Assembly: GCA_910574995.1 (NCBI GenBank)
Contig: CAJTCS010000006.1
Span: 166,132 to 230,131, forward strand
Source: Oscillospiraceae bacterium
Lineage (GTDB): Bacteria; Bacillota; Clostridia; Oscillospirales; Acutalibacteraceae
Length of the DNA stretch: 64,000 nt
Direction of reading: 5' to 3'
Below, in pieces: positions 43,494 to 52,341 of the stretch; position 1 is the stretch's first letter, and each line of letters begins with the position of its first letter. The notes beneath the pieces were generated by a model. It did no database searches. It was not told where the DNA came from and saw only the letters and a program-made list of their open reading frames with translations. The translations under genes and the position numbers were made by a program.

Positions 43494-45319
43494 CAAAACG
43501 CAAGCCCAGGCTTCGCAAGTACCCGGTCACGGCCTATCAGAAAAAGGCCCTCCAAAGCCTCATGCCCCCGGAGGATTTGACGGTTTCCGAATGGGCGGAG
43601 AAGTACCGTATGCTGGACAGCAAAACATCCGCTCTCCCCGGCCCCTGGCGCAATGAAATGACGCCGTACCTTGCAGGTGTGATGGACGCGCTGCTGGACT
43701 ACGAGACGGAGGAAATCGTGCTGTGCAAGTCGGCCCAGCTGGGCGGCACCGAGGCGATCCTCAACGCTTTGGGCTACATCATCCAGCAAGACCCCTCCCC
43801 CACCCTTGTGGTGTACCCCTCGGACGTGCTGGCGGAGAGCGTCTCCAAGAACCGCATCCTGCCGATGGTGCAGGCTTCCCCCACTCTTCGGGAGCGGTAC
43901 CAGCCTTTTGAAAGCAAGAAGCTGGAGCTGCAGTTTGATGGGATGTACTTGAGCTTGGTGGGCTCCAACTCACCCTCCAACCTGGCCAGCAAGGCCATCC
44001 GTTTCCTGTTTTTGGATGAGGTGGACAAGTACCCCGGGGCCGGTCCGAAAGAGTCCGACCCTATATCCCTGGCAAGGGAGCGCACCAAGACTTTCCAGAA
44101 CCGCAAGATTTTTATCACCAGCACCCCCACCATCTCCACGGGCCACATCTGGAAAGCCCTGCAGGGCTGTGATGTGGAGAAACACTACTTTGTCCCCTGC
44201 CCCCACTGCGGGGAGCTGATAGAATTCAAGTGGGCAAACCTGAAGTTCCCCAATGATGAGGGCATGAGCTATGCCGACCGGGCCGAAATGGCCCACTACG
44301 TCTGCCCGGGATGCAAGGGCATCATCACAGACCAGCATAAATCGCAGATGCTCCGGCTTGGGGAGTGGCGCACGGTCAAGCGGAATACGGCCTACAGCCG
44401 CCGGGCGGGCTTCTGGATCAACACCCTGTACTCCCCTTTTGTGCGTTTTTCCGATGTGGCCCGGGAATTCCTCTCCAGCAAGGATGACCCGGAAAAGCTG
44501 CAGAACTTCGTCAACTCCTGGCTGGCAGAGCCCTGGGAGGACACGAAGCTGAAAACCAGCGCGGACATGGTCATGGAACGCCAGACAGAGCTGGGAGAGG
44601 GCATCGTCCCCAGCTGGGCGAAGCTGCTCACCGCTGGAGTGGACGTGCAGGAAAACTGTGTGTATTGGACTATCCGCGCCTGGGGAAATTATATCACCTC
44701 ACAGAATATCGCTCATGGCCAGGCCGTCAGCCTGCGGGATTTGGAGCGGGTCATGAACCTCTCTTTCCCAAAGGAAGACAGCGGCGAGGCGATGGTGGTG
44801 AACCTGTGCCTTGTGGACAGCGGCTTTGAAGCGGATATGGTGTATGATTTCTGCGCGGCCAATTCGGAGTGGGCCCTGCCCAGCAAGGGCGCCAGCTCCC
44901 CCATGTACACCCACTACCGCATGAGCAAGGTGAACAAGCCCACCAGCCGGGCCTACGGCATGGACTTGGTGGTGGTGGACACCGGGAAGTATAAGGACAT
45001 GATTGCCGGGCGTATGCGCAAGAAATTGGACGAAAAGGGCCGGTGGACGGTGTATGCCGGGTGCGACCGGGAGTACGCCGAACAGGTGACAGCCGAACAC
45101 AAGGTGAACGTAAAAAAAGGCGGCCGCACCATCCAGGAGTGGGTGCAGAAGCATTCCCACGGCGACAACCACTATCTGGACTGCGAGGTATACGCAATGG
45201 CCGCGGCGGACATCCTGAACGTGCGCTTTTTGCAGCTGGAGGAGGAAGCCGAAAAGCCAGCTCCCGCGGATCCCGCCCCGGAGGAAGAATGGATAAAGGC
45301 CCATGAGAATTGGATTTAA
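43490..45319 (+). CDS. Terminase large subunit (GpA family)
   Basis: The 609-aa ATPase-nuclease packages DNA into procapsids. LCKSAQLGGTEAILNALGY (about 76-94) is the Walker-A-like motif, LFLDEVDKYPG the Walker B, and the C-terminal nuclease has DVQENCVYW and LDCEVYAMAAADIL. A TTG start overlaps the upstream stop. GpA terminases with Nu1 and gpW indicate a lambda-type packaging module. Confidence 0.95.
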   Translation: MTKRKPRLRKYPVTAYQKKALQSLMPPEDLTVSEWAEKYRMLDSKTSALPGPWRNEMTPYLAGVMDALLDYETEEIVLCKSAQLGGTEAILNALGYIIQQDPSPTLVVYPSDVLAESVSKNRILPMVQASPTLRERYQPFESKKLELQFDGMYLSLVGSNSPSNLASKAIRFLFLDEVDKYPGAGPKESDPISLARERTKTFQNRKIFITSTPTISTGHIWKALQGCDVEKHYFVPCPHCGELIEFKWANLKFPNDEGMSYADRAEMAHYVCPGCKGIITDQHKSQMLRLGEWRTVKRNTAYSRRAGFWINTLYSPFVRFSDVAREFLSSKDDPEKLQNFVNSWLAEPWEDTKLKTSADMVMERQTELGEGIVPSWAKLLTAGVDVQENCVYWTIRAWGNYITSQNIAHGQAVSLRDLERVMNLSFPKEDSGEAMVVNLCLVDSGFEADMVYDFCAANSEWALPSKGASSPMYTHYRMSKVNKPTSRAYGMDLVVVDTGKYKDMIAGRMRKKLDEKGRWTVYAGCDREYAEQVTAEHKVNVKKGGRTIQEWVQKHSHGDNHYLDCEVYAMAAADILNVRFLQLEEEAEKPAPADPAPEEEWIKAHENWI

Positions 45320-45329
45320 GGAGGCAGTC

Positions 45330-45512
45330 ATGAATTTAACTAATTATGAACACAAAGCGATGCGTGACGGGGACAACAAAACTGTTGTAGAATTCAAAAT
45401 GAAAACTGAGTGCTGCTCCGAAAGCGAAATGAGGGCAGCACTCAGTTTTTTGGCTCAGGAAAGCCATAAGTTCCATCTGGAATCAGCAAAGAAAATCAAA
45501 TGTACGCTTTGA
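45330..45512 (+). CDS. Small phage protein
   Basis: This 60-aa protein is acidic at the centre (KTECCSESEMRAALSFLAQE), with GGAGG before ATG 45330. It lies between terminase and portal. A further 36-codon open frame at 45500-45610 in the following gap has no SD and is not annotated. Confidence 0.5.
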   Translation: MNLTNYEHKAMRDGDNKTVVEFKMKTECCSESEMRAALSFLAQESHKFHLESAKKIKCTL

Positions 45513-45632
45513 AAAGTTCTGCTTTTCCATATATAGCGGTCATATCCTACCTGGCGGACAATAAAGCGCTCCAGACCATCTGTCGTTTGCAAGATGTTTC
45601 CTACCGATAACTATATATAAGGACGTGGGTAT

Positions 45633-45821
45633 ATGAAAATAGATCTGAAAATCCAGGGATTCATTCATGGAAATCGGATATTGAAAAAAATCAGTAAGAT
45701 TATACGCTGGATTGAAAAAAAAGAACCCAAACTTCGCGTTACGTTTGAAGCGGAACGGTATACTTATCCCTTACCAACACCGCCGATGAAAACTCAGAAA
45801 GAACTTCGGGAAGAAACCTAA
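45633..45821 (+). CDS. Small phage protein
   Basis: The 62-aa basic protein (MKIDLKIQGFIHGNRILKKI) ends in a Pro-rich tail. AAGGA precedes the ATG. No family recognised; AT-rich compared with neighbours. Confidence 0.5.
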   Translation: MKIDLKIQGFIHGNRILKKISKIIRWIEKKEPKLRVTFEAERYTYPLPTPPMKTQKELREET

Positions 45822-45845
45822 AATGGCTATAGGAGGAATTTGAAA

Positions 45846-46007
45846 ATGAACGGAAGCCTGGAAATCCATGTAAATTTGACCGGGAGATCGCAATTAGAAC
45901 ACATCTGTGAATTTATCGACGGTTTGCTGGAGAAATATCCCGGCGCAAAGATTATTGTCGACTTAGCTCCGGGAGGTACGGGGAGGAATTCGTATGACAG
46001 AATGTAA
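45846..46007 (+). CDS. Small phage protein
   Basis: The 53-aa product MNGSLEIHVNLTGRSQLEHI... has AGGAGG 10 nt before the ATG. It resembles the previous gene's first strand (MKIDLKIQGFI vs MNGSLEIHVNL) and may be a related small fold. It overlaps the gpW-like gene by 14 bp. Confidence 0.5.
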   Translation: MNGSLEIHVNLTGRSQLEHICEFIDGLLEKYPGAKIIVDLAPGGTGRNSYDRM

Positions 46008-46248
46008 CGAACCCCCCGCCATCAACCTGGAAACGTTCTCCAACCGGGAGCTGCTTTCCCATGTGGATCTCGCCATCCAGAATATCCTGGTAGGCGGCCA
46101 GAGCTACCGGCTGGGCAACCGCAGCCTGACAAGGGCTGACCTTGCCATTTTGCGGCAGATGCGGGGCGAGCTGGCGGCACAGATTGCGGGAGAGAATGAC
46201 AGCAGCCTGCTGCCGGGGACGGTGGCAGCGTTTTTCGAGGGGCGGTGA
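45994..46248 (+). CDS. gpW-like head-tail connector
   Basis: The 84-aa protein (FSNRELLSHVDLAIQNILVG, LTRADLAILRQMRGEL) has the size, helix pattern and position (between GpA and portal) of lambda gpW. gpW stabilises the filled head and builds the tail-binding interface. Confidence 0.72.
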   Translation: MTECNEPPAINLETFSNRELLSHVDLAIQNILVGGQSYRLGNRSLTRADLAILRQMRGELAAQIAGENDSSLLPGTVAAFFEGR

Positions 46249-46253
46249 TGCAC

Positions 46254-47789
46254 ATGAACATAATCGACAGGGTGATAGGTTGGGTGAGCCCCCAGCGGGG
46301 CTATACCCGGCTGGCCTGGCGGGACGCGCTGCGCCACTATGACGCGGGGGACGATTCCCGCCTGAACGCAAACTGGCGGGCCATCAACACCAGCGCCGAG
46401 CACACCGACCGCTACAGCCGGGACACAGTGCGCGCCCGTGCCCGCGACCTGGAGCGCAATTCGGATATGCTCAACGGCGCGATGGGTGCTTTCGTCCGCA
46501 ACGTGGTGGGCGGGGGTTTCACTTTGCAGGCGGAAACCGGGGACACGGACCTGAACCAGCAGATTGAAAAGCTGTGGGCCCAGTGGTGCAAAAAGCGCAA
46601 CTGCGACGTCACCGGCACCCAAAGCTTCAGCCAGATGCTGCGCATGGCTGTGCGCCGGAAAAAGGTGGACGGCGGCATGCTCTTTGTGAAGCGGTACACC
46701 GGGGGCGGTTTGCTGCCATTCAAGCTCCAGGCCATGGAGGTGGATGAGTTGGACGGCAGCACCATTGTGGCCCACGAGAAAGGCAACCGTGTGTGCGGCG
46801 GCATCGAGTACACCCCCTACAACAAGCCGGTAGGCTACTGGTTCCGGCAGTATTCCATTGACGGCATCACCGCCCCGGAGCCGGTGTATATCGATGCTAA
46901 GGACGTGATCTTCTATTTCAGCAAGCGCCGCCCCTCCCAGCTGCGGGAGATGAGCGACATGACGCAGACCCTCACCCGCATCCGGGACGCCAACGAATTC
47001 ATGGTGGCAGAGGACACCAAGCAGCGGGTGCAGGCCAGCGTGGCCCTAGCAGTGAAGAAAGTGAACCCTACAGGGATAGGGCGAACCAACGGGAATTCGG
47101 ACAAGACCTACTCCCGGCAGATGTTTACCCCGGGCATGGTCACCGAGTTAAATGCCGGGGATGAAATCCAGCTCATTAACCCCCAGGGGCAGGCCACGGA
47201 CGCCGCCACTTACGTCAAGCTGCTGCAAAGACTGGTGGCCTCCGGCCAGGGGCTGAGCTATGAGGCCGTCGCAAGGGACATGAGCGGCAGCACCTACAGC
47301 TCCACCCGGCAGAACCTGATCGAGGATGGCATGACCTACGCCGACGAAGTAGAGCTGCTGGCAGAGGTGATAGACGAAATATACGAAAGCTTCCTGATTT
47401 CTGCGGTGCTGGCGGATAAGGTGCATATCCCTGACTTCTGGAACCAGAAAGATGTGTATTTCGCCCACAAATGGGTGAAGCCGCCCAAGCCCTGGATCGA
47501 TCCGGCAAAGGAGGCTGCCGCCGTGCTGACCGCCCTGAAAAGCGGCCAGAAGACCTTTAAGCAGATCGCGGCGGAGAATGGCGCCGACTGGCGGGACCAG
47601 GTGGACGATATCGCAGAAGTGCTCGAATACGCGAAAGAGGTGCACGGTTTGGATTTAAGCAGTATGATTTTCGGCCAGCAGGGCGGTGAGCCTGGGCCGG
47701 TAGCGGGGGGAGGTGATGAGGATGGAAAAGTGGACGATGAAGCCTGGGATGATAGTCCCAATGGAAAGAACAGCGGAAAAGGAAAATAG
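46254..47789 (+). CDS. Portal protein (lambda gpB family)
   Basis: The 511-aa portal forms the dodecameric DNA gate. It shows RARDLERNSDMLNGAMGAFV, GGMLFVKRYTG and DPAKEAAAVLTALKSGQKTF typical of lambda-family portals. ATG 46254 is 7 nt from GGTGAT; two in-frame codons upstream overlap that SD. The 3' end overlaps the protease gene. Confidence 0.93.
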   Translation: MNIIDRVIGWVSPQRGYTRLAWRDALRHYDAGDDSRLNANWRAINTSAEHTDRYSRDTVRARARDLERNSDMLNGAMGAFVRNVVGGGFTLQAETGDTDLNQQIEKLWAQWCKKRNCDVTGTQSFSQMLRMAVRRKKVDGGMLFVKRYTGGGLLPFKLQAMEVDELDGSTIVAHEKGNRVCGGIEYTPYNKPVGYWFRQYSIDGITAPEPVYIDAKDVIFYFSKRRPSQLREMSDMTQTLTRIRDANEFMVAEDTKQRVQASVALAVKKVNPTGIGRTNGNSDKTYSRQMFTPGMVTELNAGDEIQLINPQGQATDAATYVKLLQRLVASGQGLSYEAVARDMSGSTYSSTRQNLIEDGMTYADEVELLAEVIDEIYESFLISAVLADKVHIPDFWNQKDVYFAHKWVKPPKPWIDPAKEAAAVLTALKSGQKTFKQIAAENGADWRDQVDDIAEVLEYAKEVHGLDLSSMIFGQQGGEPGPVAGGGDEDGKVDDEAWDDSPNGKNSGKGK

Positions 47790-48390
47790 TTTTCACCGGG
47801 ATATGACCGTTTCGGACATCCGGGCAGAGGAAGGAGAGGGGCGCAGGGTGACCCTCTCCTTTTCCAGTGAGGAGCCCTACGAGCGGTTCTTCGGCCCGGA
47901 AATCCTGGACCACTCGGAGGGCGCGGTTGACCTCTCCCGGCTCAACTCCATCGGCTGTGTGCTGTATAACCACAACCGGGATAAGGTGATTGGCAAAATC
48001 ACCCGTGCTTGGGTGGAAAATGGCCGGGGCCAGGCCGAGGTGGAGTTTGACGACGACCCGGAATCTGACACCATCTACAAAAAGGTGAAATCCGGTTCCC
48101 TCAAAGGCGTGTCCGTGGGCTACATGGTCAACATGAAAGAGTCGGAGGACGTTCGCGCGGGAAAGAAATCCGAGGACGGGCGCTTTACCGGGCCCTGCCG
48201 CGTCATGAAAAAGTGGCAGCCCCTTGAAATCAGTATCGTGAGCGTCCCCGCTGATTCCACCGTTGGTGTTGGCCGGGATTTAGGGACGGAAACTTGCCCC
48301 GCAGGGGCAACGTTTTGCCCCCATAATGGCGCTCCCCTTTCGGTGTATGAGCGGCAGCTGCAAATAAACAAAAATATCATAGTGAGGTAA
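47722..48390 (+). CDS. HK97-family prohead protease
   Basis: The 222-aa protein has the fold-diagnostic LYNHNRDKVIGKI (catalytic His), a Ser region SGSLKGVSVGYMV, and LEISIVSVPAD. It cleaves scaffold and capsid N-termini during maturation. GGAGGTGATGAGG precedes ATG 47722. Genes overlap the portal end by 68 bp. Confidence 0.88.
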   Translation: MEKWTMKPGMIVPMERTAEKENSFHRDMTVSDIRAEEGEGRRVTLSFSSEEPYERFFGPEILDHSEGAVDLSRLNSIGCVLYNHNRDKVIGKITRAWVENGRGQAEVEFDDDPESDTIYKKVKSGSLKGVSVGYMVNMKESEDVRAGKKSEDGRFTGPCRVMKKWQPLEISIVSVPADSTVGVGRDLGTETCPAGATFCPHNGAPLSVYERQLQINKNIIVR

Positions 48391-48438
48391 AACGCAGGCC
48401 ATGCGCGGCCTGCGTTAACGAGTTTTGCTGCGCAAAAC
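48391..48438 (+). other. Two hairpins between protease and capsid genes
   Basis: AACGCAGGCC-ATGCGC-GGCCTGCGTT (48391-48416) and GTTTTGC-TGC-GCAAAAC (48422-48438), back to back without a T-run. They may set the mRNA 5' end of the highly expressed capsid gene by processing. Confidence 0.65.
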
Positions 48439-48471
48439 ATCGGCCTAAAAAACAAAGAAAAGAGGTATTTT

Positions 48472-50028
48472 ATGAACAAAAAGCAGTTACGGGCGGCAAG
48501 GGTCCTGCGCCAGCAGCAGCTGGTAGACGCCGCCCATAAAGAGAACCGGGAGCTTACCGCAGAGGAACAGGCTCAGTTTGACGCTTGCCAGCGGGAGATT
48601 GACAGGCTGACCCGTGAAATCGAGGCAGAGGAAAAGGAGCAGGGCGGCGAAGCTGCGCCCCAGGAGAACACCCGCCAGATGGTGGAGGAAGCCCTTGCGG
48701 GCGAGCGCCAGCGCAGTGCGGAAATCACTACCCTGTGCCGGGAGTTTGGCATGGAGCCGGATAAGTTTATCGCCGAGGGCAAGACCCTGGACGAAACCCG
48801 GGCCGCCGTGCTGGAGCACTTGAAGAAGAACGGCGCTCCCCTGGGCGGCAGGATTACCGTGGGCGAGAGCGGCGAGGATGAGTTCAGGCGGGACGCCGCC
48901 GACGGCCTGGTCATGCGGGGCGGCCTGACCCCTGAGAAAGCCGGGGAGGGCGCAAGGCAGTTTTCTGCTATGAGCCTACGTGACCTTGCTATCGAGTGCC
49001 TGGAGCGGGCGGGGGAGGCTGGAGCCCGGCGCATGAGCTCCGATGATCTGTTTACGGCCATCATGCAGCGCCAGTACCTGAATTCCACGGCGGCGTTCCC
49101 GGCTATTTTGGACAATGCCATCGAAAAATCCTATGTGGAGGGCCACCGGAAAGCTCCGGTCACTTTTGACCGCTGGACGACCAAAGGCAGCCTGAAAGAC
49201 TTCAAGGTTCATGACAACAACTACCTGGCCGGGCCTATCGGCGACTTTGAGGAAGTGCCCGAGGGCGGCGAGCTGAAGAACGACCGCCCCGTGGATGCCA
49301 AACTGCCCACCCGGCAGCTCAAGACCTGGGGCAAGCAGTTCACCCTCTCCCGGCAGGCGTTCATCAATGACGACATCGACCTGGTTACCCGGATGCCTGC
49401 CCGGTATGCCGCAGCGGCCCGGCGGACCATCAACCGGCATTGCTATCAGGAATTGCTGGGCCTGACCCGGGAGGGCAAGGCCGGACAGACTATCTATGAC
49501 GGCAAGGCCCTGTTCTGCAGCGACCATAAGAACCAGCTGGCTAAGGGCACCGGCATCACCCGGGAGACGGTACAGGCCATGATTATGGCCATAGGCACCC
49601 AGAAAGACCAGTTCGGTCAGGCGGTTATCATCCGGCCCGCGGCTTTTGTTGTGCCTGTAGGCCTGAGCTTCGATATCTACAGCCTCTTCAACTCCCCCGC
49701 CGTCCAGACCACGGACAATACCCAGGCGGTGAACCCGCTCTACCAGTACCGGGGGCTGGAGGTTATCGAGGACGCTACCCTCAACCAGCTGGCCGGGGAG
49801 GGCAATCCGGTACCCTGGTTCCTCATGGGCGCCAGGAGCGATACCGCCTTTATTGAAGTGGATTATCTCAACGGCCAGGAGGTGCCCAGCATCCGCCGCA
49901 GTGAAACGGTAGGCCAGCTGGGCTTTGTGTGGGACATCTTCCTGGACTTCAATATCAACGTAATGGACTACCGCGGGGCTATCAAGAATCCCGGCGTAAA
50001 GCTGGCAAGCCCCCTCAACAACGCGTAA
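48472..50028 (+). CDS. Major capsid protein with N-terminal scaffold
   Basis: The 518-aa protein has a helical, charged N-terminal scaffolding part (residues 1-110, RQQQLVDAAHKENRELTAEE) that the protease would remove. The C-terminal shell domain resembles Mu gpT/HK97 capsids (LTRMPARYAAAARRTINRHC, GGLPWFLMG-like region VPWFLMGARSDTAFIEVDYL). AAAAGAGG precedes the ATG. Confidence 0.88.
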   Translation: MNKKQLRAARVLRQQQLVDAAHKENRELTAEEQAQFDACQREIDRLTREIEAEEKEQGGEAAPQENTRQMVEEALAGERQRSAEITTLCREFGMEPDKFIAEGKTLDETRAAVLEHLKKNGAPLGGRITVGESGEDEFRRDAADGLVMRGGLTPEKAGEGARQFSAMSLRDLAIECLERAGEAGARRMSSDDLFTAIMQRQYLNSTAAFPAILDNAIEKSYVEGHRKAPVTFDRWTTKGSLKDFKVHDNNYLAGPIGDFEEVPEGGELKNDRPVDAKLPTRQLKTWGKQFTLSRQAFINDDIDLVTRMPARYAAAARRTINRHCYQELLGLTREGKAGQTIYDGKALFCSDHKNQLAKGTGITRETVQAMIMAIGTQKDQFGQAVIIRPAAFVVPVGLSFDIYSLFNSPAVQTTDNTQAVNPLYQYRGLEVIEDATLNQLAGEGNPVPWFLMGARSDTAFIEVDYLNGQEVPSIRRSETVGQLGFVWDIFLDFNINVMDYRGAIKNPGVKLASPLNNA

Positions 50029-50043
50029 GGGAGGAACTGAACT

Positions 50044-50409
50044 ATGGCAACCACAAATGTAACGGCAGAATACGTCCAGCGTGGCGAGGCCCTGGACTAT
50101 AAGAACAGCGGCACTAAAACTATCCCCTGCGACACGGTGGTGGCCGTGGGCGGCAGGATCGGCGTCACCGGCGGCGAGATTAAGCCCGGGGAGATTGGAT
50201 CCCTGCACATGGCAGGGGTGTTCAAAATCCCCAAGACCGGCACGGACGCTATCGAGATGGGCGCGGCGGTGTATTTTGACGGTGCGGGCATCACCGATGC
50301 TGAGAGCGACGGCGCGGAATCCAACCCCACGGCCTATACCCCGGCGGGCTACGCGGCGGCCCCGGCTCTGGCGGCGGACGATACAGTGCTGGTGAAGCTG
50401 CCGGGATGA
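50044..50409 (+). CDS. DUF2190 family capsid decoration protein
   Basis: The 121-aa Gly/Thr-rich beta protein (TKTIPCDTVVAVGGRIGVTG) matches the DUF2190 pattern of proteins encoded after the capsid gene. Capsid stabilisation is inferred from position. It overlaps the next start (ATGA). Confidence 0.75.
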   Translation: MATTNVTAEYVQRGEALDYKNSGTKTIPCDTVVAVGGRIGVTGGEIKPGEIGSLHMAGVFKIPKTGTDAIEMGAAVYFDGAGITDAESDGAESNPTAYTPAGYAAAPALAADDTVLVKLPG

Positions 50410-50777
50410 AACCGCTGACATTCAAAGAGGCCGTGGCGAATGACGTGCATGGCGTGTTCCTCAACCTGGAGGAATTCGCTGACCGGCACACCATCAAGTA
50501 TGACGGCCAGGTGTATAAGGACATCCCGGTAAGCGTCCAGGACGTGGAGCAGGCCGAGCGGCAGCAGATGAAAGACGACCACACCCAGGGGATTTTTCGG
50601 GTGCAGGCCGTCTTATTTTGCGCCCGTACAGACCTGGACCGCAAACTGCCGGAACCCGGTACCTGGCTGGAAATCAACAACGGGAAGAACCCGCGGTTTT
50701 TCCATAAATACCAGGTGGGCGGGGCCGGAGAAGAAATGGGCATGGTGCGCATAGAGCTGGGGAGGTTTGAACAGTGA
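50406..50777 (+). CDS. Head-tail joining protein candidate
   Basis: The 123-aa protein contains VQAVLFCARTDLDRKLPEPG and has the size and place of head-completion proteins. Related clostridial proteins are annotated only as head-tail connectors; the assignment rests on gene order. Confidence 0.6.
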   Translation: MKPLTFKEAVANDVHGVFLNLEEFADRHTIKYDGQVYKDIPVSVQDVEQAERQQMKDDHTQGIFRVQAVLFCARTDLDRKLPEPGTWLEINNGKNPRFFHKYQVGGAGEEMGMVRIELGRFEQ

Positions 50778-50818
50778 GCCAGCATGATGCTGGACCCAAG
50801 ACGCGACCGCCAGCCTGA
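50774..50818 (+). repeat. Hairpin cassette CCAGCA-TGA-TGCTGG + ACCCAAGACGCG
   Basis: The hairpin (50779-50793) and the following ACCCAAGACGCG recur in altered form at 63503-63533 (GCAGCG-TGA-CGCTGC + ACCCAAGACGCG). Both sit exactly at the stop codon of one tail/head gene and upstream of the next. A 14-residue frame (SQHDAGPKTRPPA) reads through it. Confidence 0.65.
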
Positions 50819-50868
50819 TAGGGCCGCTAAGCTGTTGCCCGCGGAGAAAAGTGGGAGGGAACATTAGA

Positions 50869-51501
50869 ATGAGTACAGTACAAGTGCAGGTCATGGACCA
50901 GGGACAGCTTGACCGGGCGGAAAAGCTGCTGGTAGGCGTGCCGGGGGCCTTTGATAAGGCCGTCCGGTCGGCTATGTCCCGGGCTGTAAGCAAAATGAAG
51001 TCTGAAAGCACAAAAGCGCTGCGGGAGCGGTACGACATTTCCGCCGCCCGCGTGCGTTCCAACCAGGAAGTGCATGTGGAATACGACTTCCAAAACGGGG
51101 CCAGCGTTACCGTGCGGTTTTACGGTAAAAAATTCAGGCTGGCGCATTTCAACGGCTCTACCGTTTCACAGACCCACCTTTTGGACACCAGCCGGTGGAT
51201 CCATGTCCAGCATTACCGGACGCGTAACTGGATAACCGTCCATCCATCGGTCTCCGCAAAAGGCCACCAGCTGACAGCCACCGCGCCGTTCCCGTTCGAG
51301 CACGCTTTCCCCATGCAGGTAGGCGGCCACATAGGCATCTTTGCAGACGATGGGGGCAAGCCCCGGGAGCTCATGGGCTCGTCCGTGCCCTCTATGCTGG
51401 GCCACGAAACCGTTGCCGAAAAGCTGGAGGGCCCTGTTATGGACACGTTCCTCGACCGTCTGGAGCACGAAATCACCTTACGGCTTAACGGGATTATATA
51501 G
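50869..51501 (+). CDS. Minor tail protein Z / HK97 gp10-like
   Basis: The 210-aa protein has an N-terminal helix (GAFDKAVRSAMSRAVSKMKS) and RERYDISAARVRS, the pattern of tail-completion proteins (GpZ). It probably caps or completes the tail at the head end. GGGAGGG precedes ATG 50869. Confidence 0.7.
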   Translation: MSTVQVQVMDQGQLDRAEKLLVGVPGAFDKAVRSAMSRAVSKMKSESTKALRERYDISAARVRSNQEVHVEYDFQNGASVTVRFYGKKFRLAHFNGSTVSQTHLLDTSRWIHVQHYRTRNWITVHPSVSAKGHQLTATAPFPFEHAFPMQVGGHIGIFADDGGKPRELMGSSVPSMLGHETVAEKLEGPVMDTFLDRLEHEITLRLNGII

Positions 51502-51512
51502 AGGGGCGCGGG

Positions 51513-52055
51513 ATGACAAAGCAAAATTTTCTGGACGCCTTGTGTGATTTTTCCAGGGAAGCCCTTAAAGACCTCCTCCTGCCTGTACAGATGCAGGAGG
51601 ACGACGAGACGCAGCCCCCGCCCCGCGCGCCGGAGGTATACATTATGGGCCTGGCAGACTTCACAGCCGCGAAGAAAAAAGCCCCCTATGTGTTCCACCA
51701 GGTCATTACCGCCAGGGATTGGTGGGAGCACAATCCCCGGCCCTGTATGCGCAGCCAGGCCACAGTGCGCTCGGTGGCAGCGGTATACCATGAAAACAGC
51801 CAGGAGGGCCCTCTGGCCCTTTTAGGGCTGTTTGAACGGCTGCGCATTGCCCTGCTGCGGCAGGTGCTGATAGGCAAACAGTTCAAGCTGGACGTTGAAG
51901 CCGGGATAGAATACCTGATCTATTCCGAAAACATCTATCCATTCTATGTTGGGGAGATGGTATCCACATGGACCCTCCCCCCGGTAGAAAGAGAGGTAAC
52001 ATATGGCAAACAAGGCTACTCAAACATCCAAGGCGGCCCCTGCGGCCGCTCGTAA
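51513..52055 (+). CDS. Phage tail-completion protein candidate
   Basis: The 180-aa protein has no secure family; it lies between the Z-like protein and the sheath. It begins MTKQNFLDALCDFSREALKD and contains a WWEHNPRP motif. The last 53 bp overlap the next gene. Confidence 0.55.
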   Translation: MTKQNFLDALCDFSREALKDLLLPVQMQEDDETQPPPRAPEVYIMGLADFTAAKKKAPYVFHQVITARDWWEHNPRPCMRSQATVRSVAAVYHENSQEGPLALLGLFERLRIALLRQVLIGKQFKLDVEAGIEYLIYSENIYPFYVGEMVSTWTLPPVEREVTYGKQGYSNIQGGPCGRS

Positions 52056-52341
52056 AAGCGGTAAGATTTACTGCTACATCGGCCCCAACATCCGGGGGTA
52101 CCTGCACAGCGGCCAGGTGTTCCGGGGGGAGCGGGACGCGGTACTCCAGGGGCTTGCCGGGGTGGCGGAGCAATACCCCCTGGTGAAAACGCTGCTGGTT
52201 TCCGGGGAAAACCTGCCGGTGGCAAGGCTCAAGGTCAAGGAGCCAGGCAACGCGTATTACGCAAACTTCCAGAAGCTTTCCCGGGCGCTCCTGGAAGAGG
52301 CCCAGAATAAAGCTGACAAGGAGGCGACGATGAATGCCTGA
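52003..52341 (+). CDS. Phage hypothetical protein before the sheath
   Basis: This 112-aa basic protein has an Ala/Lys-rich N-terminus and GKIYCYIGPNIRGYLHSGQV. It starts 53 bp inside the previous gene, after AGAGAGG, and overlaps the sheath gene by 8 bp. Proteins at this position are common in P2-like clostridial prophages, function unknown. Confidence 0.6.
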   Translation: MANKATQTSKAAPAAARKSGKIYCYIGPNIRGYLHSGQVFRGERDAVLQGLAGVAEQYPLVKTLLVSGENLPVARLKVKEPGNAYYANFQKLSRALLEEAQNKADKEATMNA

